This document shows, one piece after another, positions 18,473 to 29,207 of a stretch of 64,000 nt of DNA; position 1 is the first letter of the stretch, and every line of letters starts with the position of its first letter. A program made the position numbers and the translations under genes. The notes below the pieces were generated by a model that ran no database searches, was not told the origin of the DNA, and saw only the letters and a program-made list of their open reading frames with translations. Origin of the DNA: Parvibaculum lavamentivorans DS-1 (GTDB lineage: Bacteria > Pseudomonadota > Alphaproteobacteria > Parvibaculales > Parvibaculaceae); contig NC_009719.1 of NCBI RefSeq assembly GCF_000017565.1, forward strand, positions 3,827,001 to 3,891,000, read 5' to 3'.

Positions 18473-19498
18473 ATGGCCGTTCGAGAGCTTCCCCCGCTGG
18501 ATCGAGGGGCAGTCACGGGCGCGAAGGGGGAAGTTGTGGCGCCCGGCGGGTGGCGACAGGTCTCGTATGCCGGTGTTGGTGCAGGTAAAGGTTCGGGTTC
18601 CGCGATAATGAATGCCAGAGAGATGGGCCGGAGCGTCGATCCGCTGGCGGCGACCGCTGCCGCCGACCGATTGAGCTATGGCCGCAAGGGCGCGCTCGAA
18701 GTGCGGCTTGCGCGTTCGGCGCCGGAGATAGACGCCGCCCAGTCGGTCCGCTACCGCGTCTTCTATGAGGAAATGTCGGCCAAGCCGGATGCCGAAACCC
18801 GCGCCCGCAAGCGTGACTTCGACCGCTTCGACGATATTTGCGACCATCTTCTCGTGGTCGATCATTCGCTCGCGCCGGCGGGCGAGGGCGCAGGCGGCGA
18901 TCTGCCGCCCGAAGCCGTTGTCGGCTGCTACCGGCTGCTCCGCCAGGAAGTGGCGGAGCGGGAAGGCGGCTTCTACACCGCCAGCGAATTCGACATCGCG
19001 CCGCTGCTCGCGCGCCATTCGGGCCTGAATTTCCTGGAGCTTGGCCGCTCCTGTGTGCTGAAGCCCTATCGCAACAAGCCGACGGTCGAGCTTCTGTGGC
19101 ACGGCATCATGCATTACGTCACCGAGCACAAGCTCGATGTGATGTTCGGCTGCGCGAGCTTCGAGGGCACGAACCCGGACGCGCTCGCCGCGCCGCTTTC
19201 CTACCTCGCCCATAATCATGCCGCGCCGGATGACTGGAAGGTCCGCGCGCTGCCCGAGCGTTATGTGGAGATGAACCGCATGGCGAAGGAAGACATCGAC
19301 CCGCGCGAGGCGCTGCGCGCGCTGCCGCCGATGATAAAGGGCTATCTCCGTGCCGGCTGCTATATCGGCGAAGGCGCGGTGATCGACCACCAGTTCGGCA
19401 CCACCGACGTGCTGATCCTCTTCCCCGTCGCCCAGATCTCCGACCGCTATCTGTCGAAGTTCAGCGTCAAATACGGAACGCCGAACGGCAAAGCCTGA
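18473..19498 (+). CDS. olsB: L-ornithine N-alpha-acyltransferase OlsB-like (GNAT fold)
   Basis: 341 residues from the ATG at 18473 (Shine-Dalgarno AAGGATAGG); a later ATG at 18608 gives 296 residues, closer to characterised OlsB. OlsB transfers a 3-hydroxyacyl group from ACP to ornithine, the first step to ornithine lipids. Visible family features are AQSVRYRVFYEEMSAKPDAE, DHLLVVD, VGCYRLLRQE and FLELGRSCVLKPYRNKPTVE. The N-terminal 60 residues are low complexity. It converges on maeB, as in Sinorhizobium, and the likely second-step enzyme olsA is at 44.4 kb. Confidence 0.85.
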   Translation: MAVRELPPLDRGAVTGAKGEVVAPGGWRQVSYAGVGAGKGSGSAIMNAREMGRSVDPLAATAAADRLSYGRKGALEVRLARSAPEIDAAQSVRYRVFYEEMSAKPDAETRARKRDFDRFDDICDHLLVVDHSLAPAGEGAGGDLPPEAVVGCYRLLRQEVAEREGGFYTASEFDIAPLLARHSGLNFLELGRSCVLKPYRNKPTVELLWHGIMHYVTEHKLDVMFGCASFEGTNPDALAAPLSYLAHNHAAPDDWKVRALPERYVEMNRMAKEDIDPREALRALPPMIKGYLRAGCYIGEGAVIDHQFGTTDVLILFPVAQISDRYLSKFSVKYGTPNGKA

Positions 19499-19510
19499 CG
19501 GGCGCGCGCC

Positions 19511-21775
19511 TCAGCGATAAAGATCGTAAGCCGCCAGCGCCGCCATGTTCACGAGGTCGGAAACCGTCGCCGTCATCGGCACGATCTGCACCGGCCGCTT
19601 GAGGCCGACGAGGAGCGGCCCGATCAGCGTCGAGCCGCCCAGCACGCGCAGAAGCTTGGTCGAGATCGACGCCGCATGGATCGCGGGCATCACGAGCACA
19701 TTCGCCGTGTCGCTCAGCCGGCAGAACGGATAAAGCGCCATCGTCTCGCGATTGAGCGCGACATCGGCCGCCATCTCGCCGTCATATTCGAAATCGACCT
19801 GCCGCTCGTCGAGAATGCGCACCGCGTCGCGCACGGTCGAGGGCCGTTCATGCGCATGCGTGCCGAAGCTCGAATTGGCGAGCATCGCCACGCGCGGTTC
19901 ATAGCCGAGCCGCCGCGCCACTTCCGCCGCCTGCGTCGCGATGTCGGCAAGCTCTTCGCCGGTCGGCATCTCATGCACGTTCGTATCGGCCACAAGCACC
20001 GTGCGCCCGCCCGCAACGACCAGCGTCACGCCGATCGGACGGCGATGGTCGACGGCGTCGATCACCCGGCGCACTTCTTCCAGCGCCACCGAATAGGTCC
20101 GCGTCACGCCCGTCACCAGCGCGTCGGCATCGCCCAGTTCCAGCATCACGGCCGAGAAGATGTTGCGGTCGTTGCTCACCAGCCGGTGGCAGTCGCGATA
20201 GAGATAGCCGTTGCGCTGCTGCTTCTTGTAGAGAAACTCCGTATACGAATCGACCTTGTCGGAGGTCCGTGCGTTGCGGATGTCGAGGTCGGTCTTCGGG
20301 TCGAGGCCGATCTGCTTCAGCGTCTCGCGCACTTGTTCGTCGCGGCCGACAAGGATCGGGTGGCCAAGCCCCGCATCGCGGAAGGCAAGCGCCGCGCGGA
20401 TCACGCGCTCTTCCTCGCCCTCGGCAAAGACGACGCGCTTCGGGTCGCGCCGCACCTTGTCCACGATCACCTGCAGCGTGCCCGCCGTCGGGTTGAGCCG
20501 CGCCGACAGGCGGTTCTTGTAGGCTTCCATGTCGACGATGGGCGCCCGCGCAACGCCGGAATCCATCGCCGCCTTCGCCACCGCCGGCGGAATTTCGCGG
20601 ATGAGGCGCGGGTCGAACGGCACGGGAATGATGTATTGCGGGCCGAAGCGCGGACGCTCGCCCTGATAGGCCGCCGCCACTTCGTCCGGCACATCCTCGC
20701 GCGCAAGCTTCGCCAGAGCTTCGGCGCAGGCGATCTTCATGTCCTCGTTGATCGCGCTCGCGCGCACATCGAGCGCGCCGCGGAAGATATAGGGAAAGCC
20801 GAGAACATTGTTCACCTGGTTCGCATAGTCGCTGCGTCCTGTCGCGGTGATGGCGTCGTCGCGCACCAGCGCCACTTCTTCCGGCGTGATCTCGGGATCG
20901 GGGTTCGCCATCGCGAAGATGATCGGCTTCGGCGCCATCGACGCCACCATCTTGGCGTTGATCGCGCCCTTGGCCGACAGGCCGAGGAACACGTCGCAGC
21001 CCACCATCGCTTCTTCCAGCGTCCGCGCGTCGGTCGTCGCCGCATGCGCCGACTTCCACTGGTTCATGCCCTCGGTGCGGCCCTTGTAGATCACGCCCTT
21101 GGTGTCGCAGAGAATGGCGTTGTCATGCGGCAGCCCCATCGCCTTGATGAGTTCGAGGCAGGCAATGCCCGCCGAGCCCGCGCCGTTGACGACGACCTTG
21201 ATGTCCTTGATGTCGCGCCCGGTAAGGAAGAGCGCGTTGATGAGCCCGGCAGCGGTGATGATCGCGGTCCCGTGCTGGTCGTCATGGAAGACCGGAATAT
21301 CCATGAGCTCACGCAACCGGCTTTCGATCACGAAGCAGTCCGGCGCCGAAATGTCTTCAAGGTTGATGCCGCCGAAGGACGGGCCCAGATAGCGCACCGA
21401 ATTGATGAAGGCGTCGACATCCTTGGTATCGATCTCGAGATCGATGGAATCGACATCCGCGAAGCGTTTGAAGAGGACGGCCTTGCCTTCCATCACCGGC
21501 TTCGAGGCGAGCGCGCCGAGATCGCCGAGCCCGAGGATCGCCGTGCCGTTCGAGATCACCGCGACGAGATTGCCCTTGGTCGTATATTCGTAAGCCGCGT
21601 CCGGGTTCTCCGCGATCGCGCGCACCGGCACCGCAACGCCGGGGCTGTAGGCGAGCGACAGGTCGTGCTGCGTCGCCATCGGCTTCGTCGGGTTGATTTC
21701 GAGCTTCCCGGGCTTGCCCTGCGAATGGAAGAGGAGCGCTTCCTCGTCGGTAAATTGACGGCGCTTTTTGCTCAT
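19511..21775 (-). CDS. maeB: NADP-dependent malic enzyme with C-terminal phosphotransacetylase domain
   Basis: 754 residues, the size of the MaeB multidomain malic enzyme. It decarboxylates malate to pyruvate, giving NADPH. The malic enzyme part (about 1-430) has [34 protein letters not shown] and [15 protein letters not shown]. The rest resembles phosphate acetyl/butyryltransferase ([20 protein letters not shown]) and is thought to be regulatory, not catalytic. The ATG at 21775 gives the family start [14 protein letters not shown]. It is convergent with olsB and divergent from mutS across 215 bp. Confidence 0.96.
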   Translation of the reverse strand: MSKKRRQFTDEEALLFHSQGKPGKLEINPTKPMATQHDLSLAYSPGVAVPVRAIAENPDAAYEYTTKGNLVAVISNGTAILGLGDLGALASKPVMEGKAVLFKRFADVDSIDLEIDTKDVDAFINSVRYLGPSFGGINLEDISAPDCFVIESRLRELMDIPVFHDDQHGTAIITAAGLINALFLTGRDIKDIKVVVNGAGSAGIACLELIKAMGLPHDNAILCDTKGVIYKGRTEGMNQWKSAHAATTDARTLEEAMVGCDVFLGLSAKGAINAKMVASMAPKPIIFAMANPDPEITPEEVALVRDDAITATGRSDYANQVNNVLGFPYIFRGALDVRASAINEDMKIACAEALAKLAREDVPDEVAAAYQGERPRFGPQYIIPVPFDPRLIREIPPAVAKAAMDSGVARAPIVDMEAYKNRLSARLNPTAGTLQVIVDKVRRDPKRVVFAEGEEERVIRAALAFRDAGLGHPILVGRDEQVRETLKQIGLDPKTDLDIRNARTSDKVDSYTEFLYKKQQRNGYLYRDCHRLVSNDRNIFSAVMLELGDADALVTGVTRTYSVALEEVRRVIDAVDHRRPIGVTLVVAGGRTVLVADTNVHEMPTGEELADIATQAAEVARRLGYEPRVAMLANSSFGTHAHERPSTVRDAVRILDERQVDFEYDGEMAADVALNRETMALYPFCRLSDTANVLVMPAIHAASISTKLLRVLGGSTLIGPLLVGLKRPVQIVPMTATVSDLVNMAALAAYDLYR

Positions 21776-21990
21776 GGTCTGGATCCGGCTTTCGGCATGA
21801 TGCGGGCTACCCGGCCAATGTGCCGGAACCCCGCCCTTGGAGCCGCTTTGTAGGCTGGCGATCCCCCAATAACAAGGGAACATGGTGGATTTCCCGCCAC
21901 CTTAGCCCCGATTCGCCGCCGCGAGCCCCTCTTTAGGGGCGGTCTCATTCCCGTCTTTTCGCCCCCCGCCATTCTGCTAGTCTCCGGCCC

Positions 21991-24717
21991 ATGTCAGAGC
22001 CCGCCACCTCCTTCACTCCCGAAATCCCGTCTGCCCTGCCGTCCATCCCGGCAGATGCCACACCCATGATGGCGCAATATCTGGAGATCAAGGCGCGCTG
22101 GCCCGAAGCCCTCCTCTTCTACCGGATGGGCGATTTCTACGAGCTCTTCTTCGAGGATGCCGTAGCGGCATCCGCCGCCCTCGACATCGCGCTGACAAAG
22201 CGCGGCAAGCATCTGGGCGAGGACATCCCCATGTGCGGCGTCCCCGTCCACAGCCATGATGCCTATCTCCAGCGTCTCATCCGCAAGGGCTTCAAGGTCG
22301 CCGTCTGCGAGCAGGTCGAGGACCCGGCGGAGGCGAAGAAGCGCGGCGCCAAATCCGTCGTCGCCCGCGCCGTCGCCCGCCTCGTCACGCCCGGCACCCT
22401 GACCGAGGACACGCTGCTCGATGCGCGTGCCCATAATTATCTGGCCGCCTTGTCCCGCACCGGCGCGGAGGCGGGCTTCGGCCTCGCCTGGGTCGATGTC
22501 TCGACCGGCGATTTCGCCGTCACCTCGCTTGCCCCCGTGGCGCTCGGCGCCGAGCTTGCGCGTCTCTCCCCCGGCGAGCTGCTGCTGCCGGAAACGCTGG
22601 ACGAGGACGAAGACCTCGCCGCCCTCCTCGCGCAATCGGGCGCGGCGCTGACGCGGCTTCCCGCCATCCGCTTCGAGAGCGGCCAGGCCGAGCGCCGCCT
22701 GAAGTCCCATCTCGGCGTCTCCGCGCTTGATGGGTTCGGTGCCTTCGCCCGCGCCGAACTCGGCGCCATGGGCGCGCTTCTCGATTATGTCGAGCTGACG
22801 CAGGTCGGCCGTATGCCGGCCCTCATGCCGCCGCGCCGCGTCGCCGCCACCGACACCATGGCGATCGACGCCGCCACCCGCGCCAATCTCGAACTGGTGA
22901 GGACTCTGCAGGGCGAGACCGCCGGCTCCCTCCTCGCCACCATGGACAGGACGGTGACGGGTGCCGGCGCGCGCGAGCTTGCCTCCCGTCTCGCCGCCCC
23001 TTTGACCGATCCCGCCGCGGTCAACCGCCGCCTCGATGCGGTTGAGTGGTTCCATGATGCGCGCGACATGCGCGCCCGCCTCCGCGCCGGTCTCAAATCC
23101 GCGCCCGACATCGCGCGCGCCCTCTCCCGCCTCTCGCTCGGCCGTGGCGGCCCGCGCGATCTCGCCGCCATCGCCAATGGTCTCGCTGCCGCGCATGGCC
23201 TCTGCGCCGCGCTTGATGGCGCTTCGCCCTCGCTCCTGCCGTTGCCGGAAGAAATCGCGCGCGAATGCGAGGCGATGCGCGGCACCGCCGCGTCCCTCCA
23301 GTCCCGCCTCGCCGCCATGCTGGCCGAAGAACTGCCGCTCCTGGCCCGCGACGGCGGCTTCATCGCAAGGGGCGCGAGCCCCGAACTCGACGAGACCCGC
23401 GCGCTGCGCGACGACGCGCGCAAATTGATCGCCGGGCTGCAGGCGAAATATGCGGGCGAAAGCGGCATCGCCGCCCTGAAGATCCGCCACAACAATGTGC
23501 TCGGCTATTACATCGAGGTGCCGCCCCGCCACGGCGAAAAGCTCCTCGCGCCGCCTTTCTCCGACAGCTACATCCACCGTCAGACCATGGCGAATGCGAT
23601 GCGCTTCACCACGGCGGAGCTTGCGGGCCTCGCCAGCCGAATCGCGGAAGCCGCCGGCCGCGCCCTCGAAATCGAACTCGCCCTCTTCGACGAACTCGCC
23701 GCCGCGACGCTCCTTGAGGCGCCGTCTCTCTCCCGCGCCGCCGAGGCGCTTGCCCGTCTCGATGCGACGGCGGCGCTGGCCGAGCTTGCCGCCGAGCGGC
23801 GCTATGTCCGCCCCCGCCTCGATGCGAGCTTCGCCTTCGATATTCGCGGCGGCCGCCATCCGGTGGTCGAGGCCGCACTCGCCCGCACAGGCCAGGCCTT
23901 CGTGCCGAACGATACCAGCCTCTCGGCGGAGAGCGGCGGCGGCAAGCATATCTGGCTGCTCACCGGCCCCAACATGGCGGGTAAATCGACCTTCCTCCGC
24001 CAGAACGCGCTCATCGCCATCATGGCGCAGATGGGCTCCTTCGTGCCGGCGGACGAGGCGCATATCGGCGTTGTCGACCGCCTCTTCTCCCGCGTCGGCG
24101 CGGCGGACGATCTCGCGCGCGGCCGCTCCACCTTCATGGTCGAAATGGTCGAGACGGCGGCGATCCTCAATCAGGCGGGCGAGCGTTCGCTGGTAATCCT
24201 CGATGAGATCGGCCGCGGCACCGCGACTTTCGATGGTCTCTCCATCGCCTGGGCAACCGTCGAACATCTCCACGGCGTCAACAAGTCGCGCGCCCTCTTC
24301 GCCACGCACTACCACGAATTGACCGCGCTATCGGAAAAGCTCGCCCATCTCGCCAACGCCACCATGCGCGTCAAGGAATGGCAGGGCGATGTCGTCTTCC
24401 TGCATGAAGTCGCGCCCGGCGCGGCGGATCGTTCTTATGGCATCCAGGTCGCAAAACTCGCGGGCCTCCCCGCGCCCGTCATCGCCCGCGCCCAATCCGT
24501 CCTCGCCGCATTGGAAGAAGGCGGCAACCACGAAGCCCGCACGAAACTGATCGACGACCTGCCCCTCTTTTCCGCCACCGCAAAACCCGCCCCGGCGGTA
24601 AAGGTGAGCGCCGCCGAAGAGGAGTTGAAAAACCTCAACCCCGACGAACTCTCGCCGAAGCAAGCACTGGAACTTCTCTACAAGCTGAAGGCGCTGGCGG
24701 CGAAGGACGGCGAATAA
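21991..24717 (+). CDS. mutS: DNA mismatch repair protein MutS
   Basis: 908 residues, full length. MutS recognises mismatches and small loops. The mismatch-binding N-terminus is present ([20 protein letters not shown] followed by [12 protein letters not shown], with the Phe-x-Glu pair). The ATPase domain has Walker [14 protein letters not shown] near residue 660, then [18 protein letters not shown]. The next three genes in conserved order (glnD, murJ, trpS) follow after insertions. Confidence 0.98.
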   Translation: MSEPATSFTPEIPSALPSIPADATPMMAQYLEIKARWPEALLFYRMGDFYELFFEDAVAASAALDIALTKRGKHLGEDIPMCGVPVHSHDAYLQRLIRKGFKVAVCEQVEDPAEAKKRGAKSVVARAVARLVTPGTLTEDTLLDARAHNYLAALSRTGAEAGFGLAWVDVSTGDFAVTSLAPVALGAELARLSPGELLLPETLDEDEDLAALLAQSGAALTRLPAIRFESGQAERRLKSHLGVSALDGFGAFARAELGAMGALLDYVELTQVGRMPALMPPRRVAATDTMAIDAATRANLELVRTLQGETAGSLLATMDRTVTGAGARELASRLAAPLTDPAAVNRRLDAVEWFHDARDMRARLRAGLKSAPDIARALSRLSLGRGGPRDLAAIANGLAAAHGLCAALDGASPSLLPLPEEIARECEAMRGTAASLQSRLAAMLAEELPLLARDGGFIARGASPELDETRALRDDARKLIAGLQAKYAGESGIAALKIRHNNVLGYYIEVPPRHGEKLLAPPFSDSYIHRQTMANAMRFTTAELAGLASRIAEAAGRALEIELALFDELAAATLLEAPSLSRAAEALARLDATAALAELAAERRYVRPRLDASFAFDIRGGRHPVVEAALARTGQAFVPNDTSLSAESGGGKHIWLLTGPNMAGKSTFLRQNALIAIMAQMGSFVPADEAHIGVVDRLFSRVGAADDLARGRSTFMVEMVETAAILNQAGERSLVILDEIGRGTATFDGLSIAWATVEHLHGVNKSRALFATHYHELTALSEKLAHLANATMRVKEWQGDVVFLHEVAPGAADRSYGIQVAKLAGLPAPVIARAQSVLAALEEGGNHEARTKLIDDLPLFSATAKPAPAVKVSAAEEELKNLNPDELSPKQALELLYKLKALAAKDGE

Positions 24718-24720
24718 AGA

Positions 24721-24890
24721 CAAATGTCATCCCGGCGAAAGCCAAAAAAACAAATGTCATCCCGGCGAAAGCCGGGACCCATTGGTTCCCTTGGCAAAAG
24801 CTATCGGAATGAGACGTAGCGCCGCCCGCTGCATTGAGCAGCGAAACACCCCTCAGCGTGGATTGGGTCCCGGCTTTCGCCGGGATGACA
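24721..24890. repeat. REP-like hairpin repeat: truncated copy plus a perfect 27-bp inverted pair
   Basis: The unit TGTCATCCCGGC-GAAA-GCCGGGACCCA occurs at 24755-24781 and again, perfectly inverted, at 24864-24890. Each arm holds its own six-base-pair hairpin, CCCGGC/GCCGGG around a GAAA loop. A truncated direct copy at 24721-24743 stops after GCC and runs into seven A. The block fills most of the 194-bp gap between mutS and the convergent methyltransferase gene, where the large stem could also block read-through. No gene was seen in this gap. Confidence 0.85.
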
Positions 24891-24911
24891 TCGGAGGGTG
24901 AAGCGCCGCCC

Positions 24912-25643
24912 CTACTTCCGCGCCACGAAAATACATTCGTCGCGCAGCAAGCCCCATTTCACTTCTTCTTCGGGCTTGCGCCGGTAAATCTCGACCGAGG
25001 TGAACCCCGCCGCCTCGAGCTTCCTTGCGAAGTCGCGCCCGTAATAGCGTTTGTGGTCCGTGCCGCCGAAATGCACAAAGCGTTCGTCCGGGTTGGTGAT
25101 CGCGGGGTTCTCATAGGTCTCTTCCCGCGAAAGATTGATCGGCACCGAGAAGAAGCCATAGCCGCCCGGCTTCAGTACACGGAACATTTCCGTCATCGCC
25201 GGTCGGTCGTCGTCGATATGCTCGAAGACGTGATTGGCGATCACCACATCGAAGAAATTGTCCGGCCGGTCGATCTTCGTGATGTCGAGCCGGTACTTCG
25301 CGATCTTCGCATAGAGGTCGGCCGGCTCGTAATCCGGGTTGTTCTTCATCGCCCGCATCAGCCATTTCTCGGGGCCGAATTGCAGGATCTTCTTTGTCGA
25401 GAGGTCGATGCCGTGCTCGGTCAGATAGAGCTGCAGCAGCCGGTGCCGCTCGCGCGAGCCGCAATTCGGGCAGCGCGAATCCCAGCGCGAAGGCCGCCCC
25501 ACCGAAAGAAACACGCCGTGATAGCCGCAAACGGGGCAGGTCCGCTTGATCTTCTTGCGCGAAAACTGCGCGCGGTCCTTCCACCAGCCCTGCAGGAGCC
25601 TGCTGAAGATTTTCCGCCGGTCGATTTCCGTTTGCTCGCTCAA
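24912..25643 (-). CDS. Class I SAM-dependent methyltransferase with N-terminal zinc-ribbon-like Cys cluster
   Basis: 243 residues from a TTG at 25643 that follows GGAAGGGG; no ATG fits between the stop upstream and the conserved part, so TTG is my choice. Residues about 30-65 carry two CxxC pairs (CPVCGYHG and CPNCGSRERHRLL), a zinc-ribbon pattern. The methyltransferase core follows with ILQFGPE, VIANHVFEHIDDDRPAMTEM and RVLKPGGYGFFSVPI. The substrate is unknown. It sits in an insertion between mutS and glnD, next to dispersed repeats. Confidence 0.83.
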   Translation of the reverse strand: MSEQTEIDRRKIFSRLLQGWWKDRAQFSRKKIKRTCPVCGYHGVFLSVGRPSRWDSRCPNCGSRERHRLLQLYLTEHGIDLSTKKILQFGPEKWLMRAMKNNPDYEPADLYAKIAKYRLDITKIDRPDNFFDVVIANHVFEHIDDDRPAMTEMFRVLKPGGYGFFSVPINLSREETYENPAITNPDERFVHFGGTDHKRYYGRDFARKLEAAGFTSVEIYRRKPEEEVKWGLLRDECIFVARK

Positions 25644-25770
25644 CGCCTCACGCCCCTTCCCGGCGCGGTGGCGCCGCCGGCTGTCCGGTCCTGTTCGGGG
25701 GCACAATGTCGGCCTTGAGAAAATCTTGTCAAGCTGCGGTGGCCGGGGGCGTCCCGGCCACCGCGTGCCA

Positions 25771-26082
25771 TCAGAGCGTCGCAGGCACCACATGCATGGT
25801 TTCGAGCGAATCCCGCAGGTCGGCCACGCCCTGCGCCGGGTTCTCGCCGCTGCATTTCTCCATGCCGCTATCGCGCAGGCTCTGGGCCTTGTCGGCATAG
25901 GGAAGGTCGGATTTGAACTTCATGGTGAACTGGAACTGGTCGTCCAGCATCTGGCAGAGCTCTTCCGCTTCGCCCCGCGACAGATCGCTCACCGGCTGGG
26001 GGCCGGCCATCGCCGCCGGGCCCGCCAGCGCCAAGCTGCCTGTGAAAACCGTTATGGTGAGAAGGGCTGCTGTCTTTCGCAT
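25771..26082 (-). CDS. Small secreted protein of unknown function
   Basis: 103 residues. A clear signal peptide (KTAALLTITVFTGSLALAG, cleavage probably after AMA) leads to a mature acidic protein of about 77 residues with two Cys (ELCQML and MEKCSG) that could form a disulfide. The Shine-Dalgarno AAGGAGAG lies just upstream of the ATG. I do not recognise a family. It is on the same strand as the methyltransferase, 127 bp upstream of it. Confidence 0.75.
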   Translation of the reverse strand: MRKTAALLTITVFTGSLALAGPAAMAGPQPVSDLSRGEAEELCQMLDDQFQFTMKFKSDLPYADKAQSLRDSGMEKCSGENPAQGVADLRDSLETMHVVPATL

Positions 26083-26311
26083 GATTTCTCTCCTTCGGGT
26101 TGGTTGCGGAGGACCGGGCCCCGCGCCCGGTCATTCAGCGATTTATGCCCGTTCATGGCGAAAGCCCGGCAAAAATGTGGCGAAAGCCGGGAGTGTCATG
26201 AAAAAACCGTAACGGTTTCTACAGCTTGGCGGATCGTGGTAAAGCTCGGATAAGTTGCCCCGCATTATCGCGCCGCGCCTCGATTTCCGTCGTCTCAGGA
26301 GTTGCCCCGCC

Positions 26312-29107
26312 ATGGGCCGCACAATGCCCAGCCTGCTTGAAATCGCCGATCCGGAACTGATCCGGCAGCGGCTGGAAGCCGTCGGCAGCGCCGCTTCGGA
26401 CGACGAGCTCTCGCGCCGCCGCGCCGTGGTCGAGGTGCTGAAATCGGCGCTTCTCGATGGCCGCGCCAAGGCCCGCGAGCGGCTGGAGCAGGGTGCGCAT
26501 AAGGGCCGCGCCTGCGCCGAAAGCCTCTGCTACCTCCAGGATGTGATCATCAAGGAGCTCTACACCTTCGCCACGCGGCATGTTTTCCCGGCCTCCAATC
26601 CGAGCGAGGCCGAACGCATCGCCATCGCCGCCGTCGGCGGCTATGGCCGCGGCACGCTGGCGCCGGGCTCCGACATCGACCTCCTTTTCCTGCTGCCCTA
26701 CAAGCAGACGCCCTGGGGCGAGAGCGTTGTCGAATACATGCTCTATGTGCTCTGGGATCTCGGCCTGAAGGTCGGCCATTCGACGCGCTCCATCGCCGAT
26801 TGCATTCGCCTTTCGCGCGAGGATTTCACCATCCGAACCGCGCTTCTCGAAGCCCGCTTCATCTATGGCGACCGCGCCCTTTTCAACGATCTCGAAGCCC
26901 GCTTCGATGAGGAGGTGGTGAAGGGCACGGCGAATGAATTCGTCGATGCGAAACTCGCCGAGCGCGACCTCCGCCACACCCGCGCGGGCGAGAGCCGCTA
27001 TCTGGTCGAGCCCAATGTGAAGGAAGGCAAGGGCGGCATCCGCGATCTGAACACGCTGTTCTGGATCGGCAAATATGTCTACCGCGTGAAGCAGCCTTCC
27101 GATCTCGTGAAGGCGGGCGTCTTCACGAAGGAGGAATACCAGACCTTCCGCAAGGCCGAGGATTTTCTCTGGGCGGTGCGCTGCGAGCTGCACTTCCTCA
27201 CCGGCCGCGCCGAGGAGCGCATCACCTTCGACCTCCAGACCGAAATGGCCAGGCGCCTCGGCTATCACGGCCATCGCGGGCTGATCGCGGTCGAGCGTTT
27301 CATGAAGCATTATTTTCTGATCGCCAAGGATGTCGGCGATCTCACGCGCATTTTCTGCGCCGTGCTCGAAGAGCAGGAAAAAAAGAAGAAGCCCTCCATC
27401 GGCCGTTTCATGCAGGCGATGCGCCGCAAGAAGGTCATTCGCGGCTTCACGCTGGAAAGCGGCCGTCTCGATGTCACCAACCAGAACTTCTTCGAGAAGG
27501 ACCCGGTCAACATCATCCGCCTCTTCCATGTCGCGGAAAGCCACGGCCTTGAAATTCATCCCGACGCGCTGAAGCTTCTCACCCGCTCGCTGAAACTCGT
27601 CGATGCCTCGCTGCGGAAAAACGAGGAGGCGAACCGTCTCTTCCTCGAAATCCTCGCCTCGAGGAAGACGCCGGAAATCACGCTGCGCTGGATGAACGAG
27701 GCGGGCGTCCTCGGCCGCTTCGTGCCCGACTTCGGCCGCATCGTCGCGCTGATGCAGTTCAACATGTATCACCACTACACCGCCGACGAACATCTGCTGC
27801 GCGCCATCGGCATCCTCTCGGAAGTGGAACGCGGTGTCTCGGTCGAGGAGTATCCGCTTGCCCATGAACTCATGGGCAAGGTGAAAAGCCGCAACGCCGT
27901 CTATATGTCCGTCTTCCTTCACGACATCGCGAAAGGCCGCGACGAGGATCACTCGGATGCCGGCGCCGGCATCGCGCGCCGCCTCTGCCCGCGCCTCGGC
28001 ATGGGCCCCGGCGAAACCGAAACGGTGGCCTGGCTGGTGCAGAACCATCTCGTCATGTCCGACGTCGCCCAGCGCCGCGACATTGCCGACCCGCGCACCG
28101 TGCGCGATTTCGCCAATCTCGTGCAGAGCCCCGAGCGCCTGAAAATGCTCTATGTGCTCACTGTCGTGGACATCAAGGCCGTCGGCCCCGGCGTCTGGAA
28201 CGGCTGGAAGGGCCAGCTTCTGCGCCAGCTCTATTTTGAAACCGAAGCCGTGCTGCAGGGCGGCGACAGCGCCGTCAACCGCAAGACCCGCGTCGCCGAG
28301 GCGAAGGAGAAGCTTGGCGAGCGCCTCGCCGATTGGTCGAAAGCCGCGCGCGAGCGTTATCTCACGCGCCATGCCGATGGCTATTGGCTCTCCCTCGATA
28401 CCGACACGCAGGAGCGCCATGCGCGCCTCATCCAGGGCGCGGGCGAGGAGCCGCTGACGATTCTCGCCGAGCCGGAGCCGACGCGTGACGTCACGCAACT
28501 TACTCTCTACACGCAGGATCACCCCGGCCTCTTCGCGCGCTTCGCCGGCGCTTGCGCCGCGCTCGGCATGAACATCGTCGACGCGAAGATTTTCACGACG
28601 CGCGACGGCATGGCGCTCGACATGCTCTGGGTGCAGGACCCCGAAGGCCTCGCCATTTCAGAACAGCGCCGCATCATCCGTCTGGAAGAAATGATAAGGA
28701 AAGTCCTCTCCGGCGAAATCTCCGCGCCCGACGCGATCGAGAGCCGCACGCGCCGCGAGCGCCGCGCCGAGGCCTTCTCCGTCGCGCCGCAGGTCTTCAT
28801 CGACAATGACGCGTCCGACGACTACACGGTCATCGAGGTGAACGGCCTCGACCGTCCGGGCCTCGTCCACGCGCTCTCGCGCGCCCTCTTCCATCTCGGC
28901 CTCACCATCGGCTCCGCCCACATCACCACCTATGGCGAGCGCGCGGTCGACGTCTTCTATGTAAAGGATGTCATCGGCCACAAGGTCACGAACGCCAACA
29001 AGAAGAAAGCCGTCGAACGCCACCTCCTCGAAGCCCTCGCCGACCCGATGAAAAAAGCAAGGCCCGCCAAACGCGCCAAGCGCGAAGAGCCGGTGGCGGC
29101 GGAGTAA
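26312..29107 (+). CDS. glnD: Bifunctional uridylyltransferase/uridylyl-removing enzyme GlnD
   Basis: 931 residues, full length. GlnD adds and removes UMP on PII proteins in response to glutamine. The nucleotidyltransferase motif GGYGRGTLAPGSDIDLLF lies near residue 110, the HD hydrolase motif FLHDIAKGRDEDHSDAG near 540, and two ACT domains near the C-terminus (QDHPGLFARFAGACAALGMN; GLDRPGLVHALSRALFHLGL). The ATG at 26312 follows CAGGAG; a TTG at 26255 would extend it. No glnB/glnK is in the window. Confidence 0.97.
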   Translation: MGRTMPSLLEIADPELIRQRLEAVGSAASDDELSRRRAVVEVLKSALLDGRAKARERLEQGAHKGRACAESLCYLQDVIIKELYTFATRHVFPASNPSEAERIAIAAVGGYGRGTLAPGSDIDLLFLLPYKQTPWGESVVEYMLYVLWDLGLKVGHSTRSIADCIRLSREDFTIRTALLEARFIYGDRALFNDLEARFDEEVVKGTANEFVDAKLAERDLRHTRAGESRYLVEPNVKEGKGGIRDLNTLFWIGKYVYRVKQPSDLVKAGVFTKEEYQTFRKAEDFLWAVRCELHFLTGRAEERITFDLQTEMARRLGYHGHRGLIAVERFMKHYFLIAKDVGDLTRIFCAVLEEQEKKKKPSIGRFMQAMRRKKVIRGFTLESGRLDVTNQNFFEKDPVNIIRLFHVAESHGLEIHPDALKLLTRSLKLVDASLRKNEEANRLFLEILASRKTPEITLRWMNEAGVLGRFVPDFGRIVALMQFNMYHHYTADEHLLRAIGILSEVERGVSVEEYPLAHELMGKVKSRNAVYMSVFLHDIAKGRDEDHSDAGAGIARRLCPRLGMGPGETETVAWLVQNHLVMSDVAQRRDIADPRTVRDFANLVQSPERLKMLYVLTVVDIKAVGPGVWNGWKGQLLRQLYFETEAVLQGGDSAVNRKTRVAEAKEKLGERLADWSKAARERYLTRHADGYWLSLDTDTQERHARLIQGAGEEPLTILAEPEPTRDVTQLTLYTQDHPGLFARFAGACAALGMNIVDAKIFTTRDGMALDMLWVQDPEGLAISEQRRIIRLEEMIRKVLSGEISAPDAIESRTRRERRAEAFSVAPQVFIDNDASDDYTVIEVNGLDRPGLVHALSRALFHLGLTIGSAHITTYGERAVDVFYVKDVIGHKVTNANKKKAVERHLLEALADPMKKARPAKRAKREEPVAAE

Positions 29108-29126
29108 GAGCCGATCACTTTCTTCC

Positions 29127-29167
29127 ACCCTCCCCTCGGGGGAGGGTCAAACGGCTGCAAGCCGTTT
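29127..29167. repeat. Intergenic double-hairpin element, copy 1
   Basis: Hairpin one is CCCTCCCC-TCG-GGGGAGGG (29127-29145); after one T, hairpin two is CAAACGGCT-GCA-AGCCGTTTG (29147-29167). Both stems are perfect. It lies between glnD and the convergent toxin-antitoxin gene. The same layout recurs at 59554, with a different second stem. It may also end transcription, though no U-tract follows. Confidence 0.75.
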
Positions 29168-29207
29168 GGGGCGGGGGCGCGGCGGTTGGGGTTTTCAGCC
29201 GCCACCC

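Noticed and set aside
26204-26218. Palindrome AAACCG-TAA-CGGTTT upstream of glnD
   Set aside because: It has T-run only on the minus strand, where no gene ends, so it is not a supported terminator; too short for a firm operator call.
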